Of a stretch of 64,000 bases of DNA, positions 62,186 through 64,000 are shown piece by piece. Source of the DNA: Liolophura sinensis (taxonomy: Eukaryota; Mollusca; Polyplacophora; Chitonida; Chitonidae); assembly GCF_032854445.1 (NCBI RefSeq), contig NC_088297.1, positions 9,884,163 through 9,948,162 on the forward strand. Direction: 5' to 3'. The notes beneath the pieces were generated by a model. It had not been told where the DNA came from. It made no database searches and saw only the letters and a list, made by a program, of their open reading frames with translations. Within the stretch, counting starts at the first letter, position 1. The number at the start of each line of letters is the position of its first letter. The position numbers and the translations under genes are program-made.

Positions 62186-62841
62186 ACACACAAAGTGTTA
62201 GATTCCATTATCCTAAATGCACATACAGAGACGATAGATCGGAATGAACTATTTCAAGAAAAAAAATACTCTCTGGGGCATTACTGACCACCATAAAATA
62301 TGTTTTAAACCATTTTACTCCTCTTAAAAAATTCTAAATAAATAAATCGAATTATTTTCTTCAACAGTGTTCAGTGGTCTTTCATCTGATATATACTTCA
62401 TTTTAGTATTTTCTTTGCCTTTAATCAAAAAGAAAAAAAAGTCTCCCGGTAACATGCTGTGTTTTGCAGTGCATCAATCAATGTCTGATAACTTAACAGG
62501 TTTCAATATATGCCAGGAACTTTGCCAGGAAAACATCATATAAAATCTGAATGGCCTGACCCTGCGGAATAGGACTACGTTAGGATTTAGCTCAAAATGT
62601 AACACGCAACCCTGAGGGCTATCATTTGAAATTCCGAGAAGCTGATAACTTGTGAACTTGTTGTCACACGTCTAAAAATGAAGAGGTCATGGCATACTGG
62701 ATCACTCCTCTAGACTCAGTTTTAACAATATCATTTATTGTCAATCACATTTTCACATAATTTAACCTCGAGGATGACATTATATGCTAAAATCAAATAT
62801 CATCGCTTTCAACTGGCATAATCTGGTCATATCCTAGTCCT
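62186..62841. other. spacer between two arrays, nothing recognised
   Basis: AT-rich, no repeat family seen. Confidence 0.5.
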
Positions 62842-64000
62842 GAGGTGTTTATTGGATCCTAAACAAACTGGGTGCCCATCCTACATGCACCCACTCCTTC
62901 GGAGGTCAGCCCTAAAAATGATCCTGCAAGATACTGACATCTTGAATATTCTCCAAAGATGTTTACTGGATCCTAAGCAGATTGCCTGCCCATCCTACAT
63001 GTTATACTCAAAGGTTTTTGGATCCTACACAGATTGGCTGCCCATCCTACATGATATAATCAGATGTTTATTGTGATCCTACATAGACTTCCTGCCTATC
63101 CTACATGTTAACCTCACGTTTACTTGATCCTACACAGATTGCCTGCCAGGGGCCTCCGTGGCTCAGTTGGTTAGCGTGCTAGCACAGCGCAATGACCCAG
63201 GAGTCTCTCACCAATGCGGCCACTGTGAGTTCAAGTCCAGCTCATCCTGGCTTCCTCTCTGGCCGTATGTGGGAAGGTCTGCCAGCAACCTGCGGATGGT
63301 CGTGGGTTTCCCCCGGGCTCTGCTCGGTTTCCACCTACCATAATGCTGGCCGCCGTTGTATAAGTGAAATATTCTTGAGTACGGCATAAAACACCAATCA
63401 AATAAATAAATAAATAAACAGATTGCCTGCCCATCCTACGTTATCCCCAGATGTTAATTTAGTCTTACACTGATTGGCTGCCCATCCTACATGATATAAT
63501 CAGATGTTTATTGGATCCTACATAGATTTCCTGCCTATCCTACATGTTAACCTCACGTTTACTTGATCCTACACAGATTGCCTGCCCATCCTACATGATA
63601 TAATCAGATGTTTATTGGATCCTACACAGATTGCCTGCCATCCTACATGTTAACCCCAAATGTTCACTGGATCCTACACAGATTGCCTGACCATCTTACA
63701 TGTTATACCCAGATGTTTATTGCATCCTACACAGATTGCCTGCCATCCTACATGTTAACCCCAAATGTTCATTGGATCCTACACAGATTTTCTGCCCATC
63801 CTACATGTTATACCCAGATGTTAACTGGATCCTACAGATTCACTGCCCATCCTACATATTAACCCCACTGGATCCTACACAGATTGCCTGCCCATTCTAG
63901 ATGTTAACCCCAGATGTTTATTGGATCCTACACAGATTCCCTGCCCATCCTATATGTTATACCCAGATGTTAACTGGATCCTACACAGACTGCCTGCCCA
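62842..64000. repeat. minisatellite, about 53-bp unit, running off the window
   Basis: The unit contains TTGGATCCTACACAGATTGC, CTGCCCATCCTACATGTTAT and ACCCAGATGTTTA; about 17 copies once the inserted SINE at 63148-63417 is removed. Confidence 0.93.
63148..63417 (+). mobile_element. SINE-1 copy inserted in the 53-bp array, perfect 14-bp target duplication
   Basis: ACAGATTGCCTGCC flanks it exactly (63134-63147 and 63418-63431). It is the best full-length copy: GGGCCTCCGTGGCTCAGTTG (A box), GTGAGTTCAAGTCCAGCTC (B box), GGTTTCCCCCGGGCTCTGC and GTATAAGTGAAATATTCTTG, then a tail of about five AAAT units. Confidence 0.97.

Overview
The window looks like intron-rich nuclear DNA from a lophotrochozoan animal, most likely a marine mollusc. 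The grounds are one gene of animal type with large introns, no compact bacterial-style genes, many tRNA-derived SINEs ending in an AATAAATA tail, a second SINE type ending in a CACTCACTCACTC-type tail, and frequent ACATGTA words. The class (gastropod, bivalve, cephalopod, or a brachiopod) cannot be fixed from sequence alone.

Only one protein-coding gene can be supported. It is a clavesin-like CRAL-TRIO lipid-binding protein on the minus strand. Four coding exons join with matching phases: 58862-58730, 22166-21736, 8041-7931 and 6329-6141. The model gives about 287 residues. The coding sequence is under 0.9 kb but is spread over 52.7 kb, with introns of about 36.6, 13.7 and 1.6 kb. Two decayed partial copies of the last exon lie just downstream (5827-6118).

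Most of the rest is repeats. About 17 minisatellite arrays (units of 16-115 bp) cover roughly 14 kb, or about a fifth of the window. The largest are at 9976-11788 (64-bp unit), 20722-21734 (29 bp), 26451-27283 (55 bp), 28540-30790 (55 bp), 45360-47535 (46 bp), 57292-58130 (51 bp), 61345-62185 (20-21 bp) and 62842-64000 (53 bp, running off the window). A 1.8-kb unit is also present in about 2.5 tandem copies at 47600-51990. About twenty copies of one tRNA-derived SINE, three copies of a second SINE and at least two families of short MITE-like elements are scattered through the introns, in places nested in one another.

The main point of interest is where some arrays seem to come from. The 29-bp array looks seeded by the end of coding exon 2 and its splice donor. 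The 51-bp array looks like an amplified SINE head. The 48-bp array at 19655 and the 17-bp array at 51099 each look seeded from a short piece of a surrounding repeat. No CRISPR array, operon, defence system or genuine tRNA or rRNA gene was found. Long open frames inside the arrays are by-products of stop-free units and are not annotated as genes.
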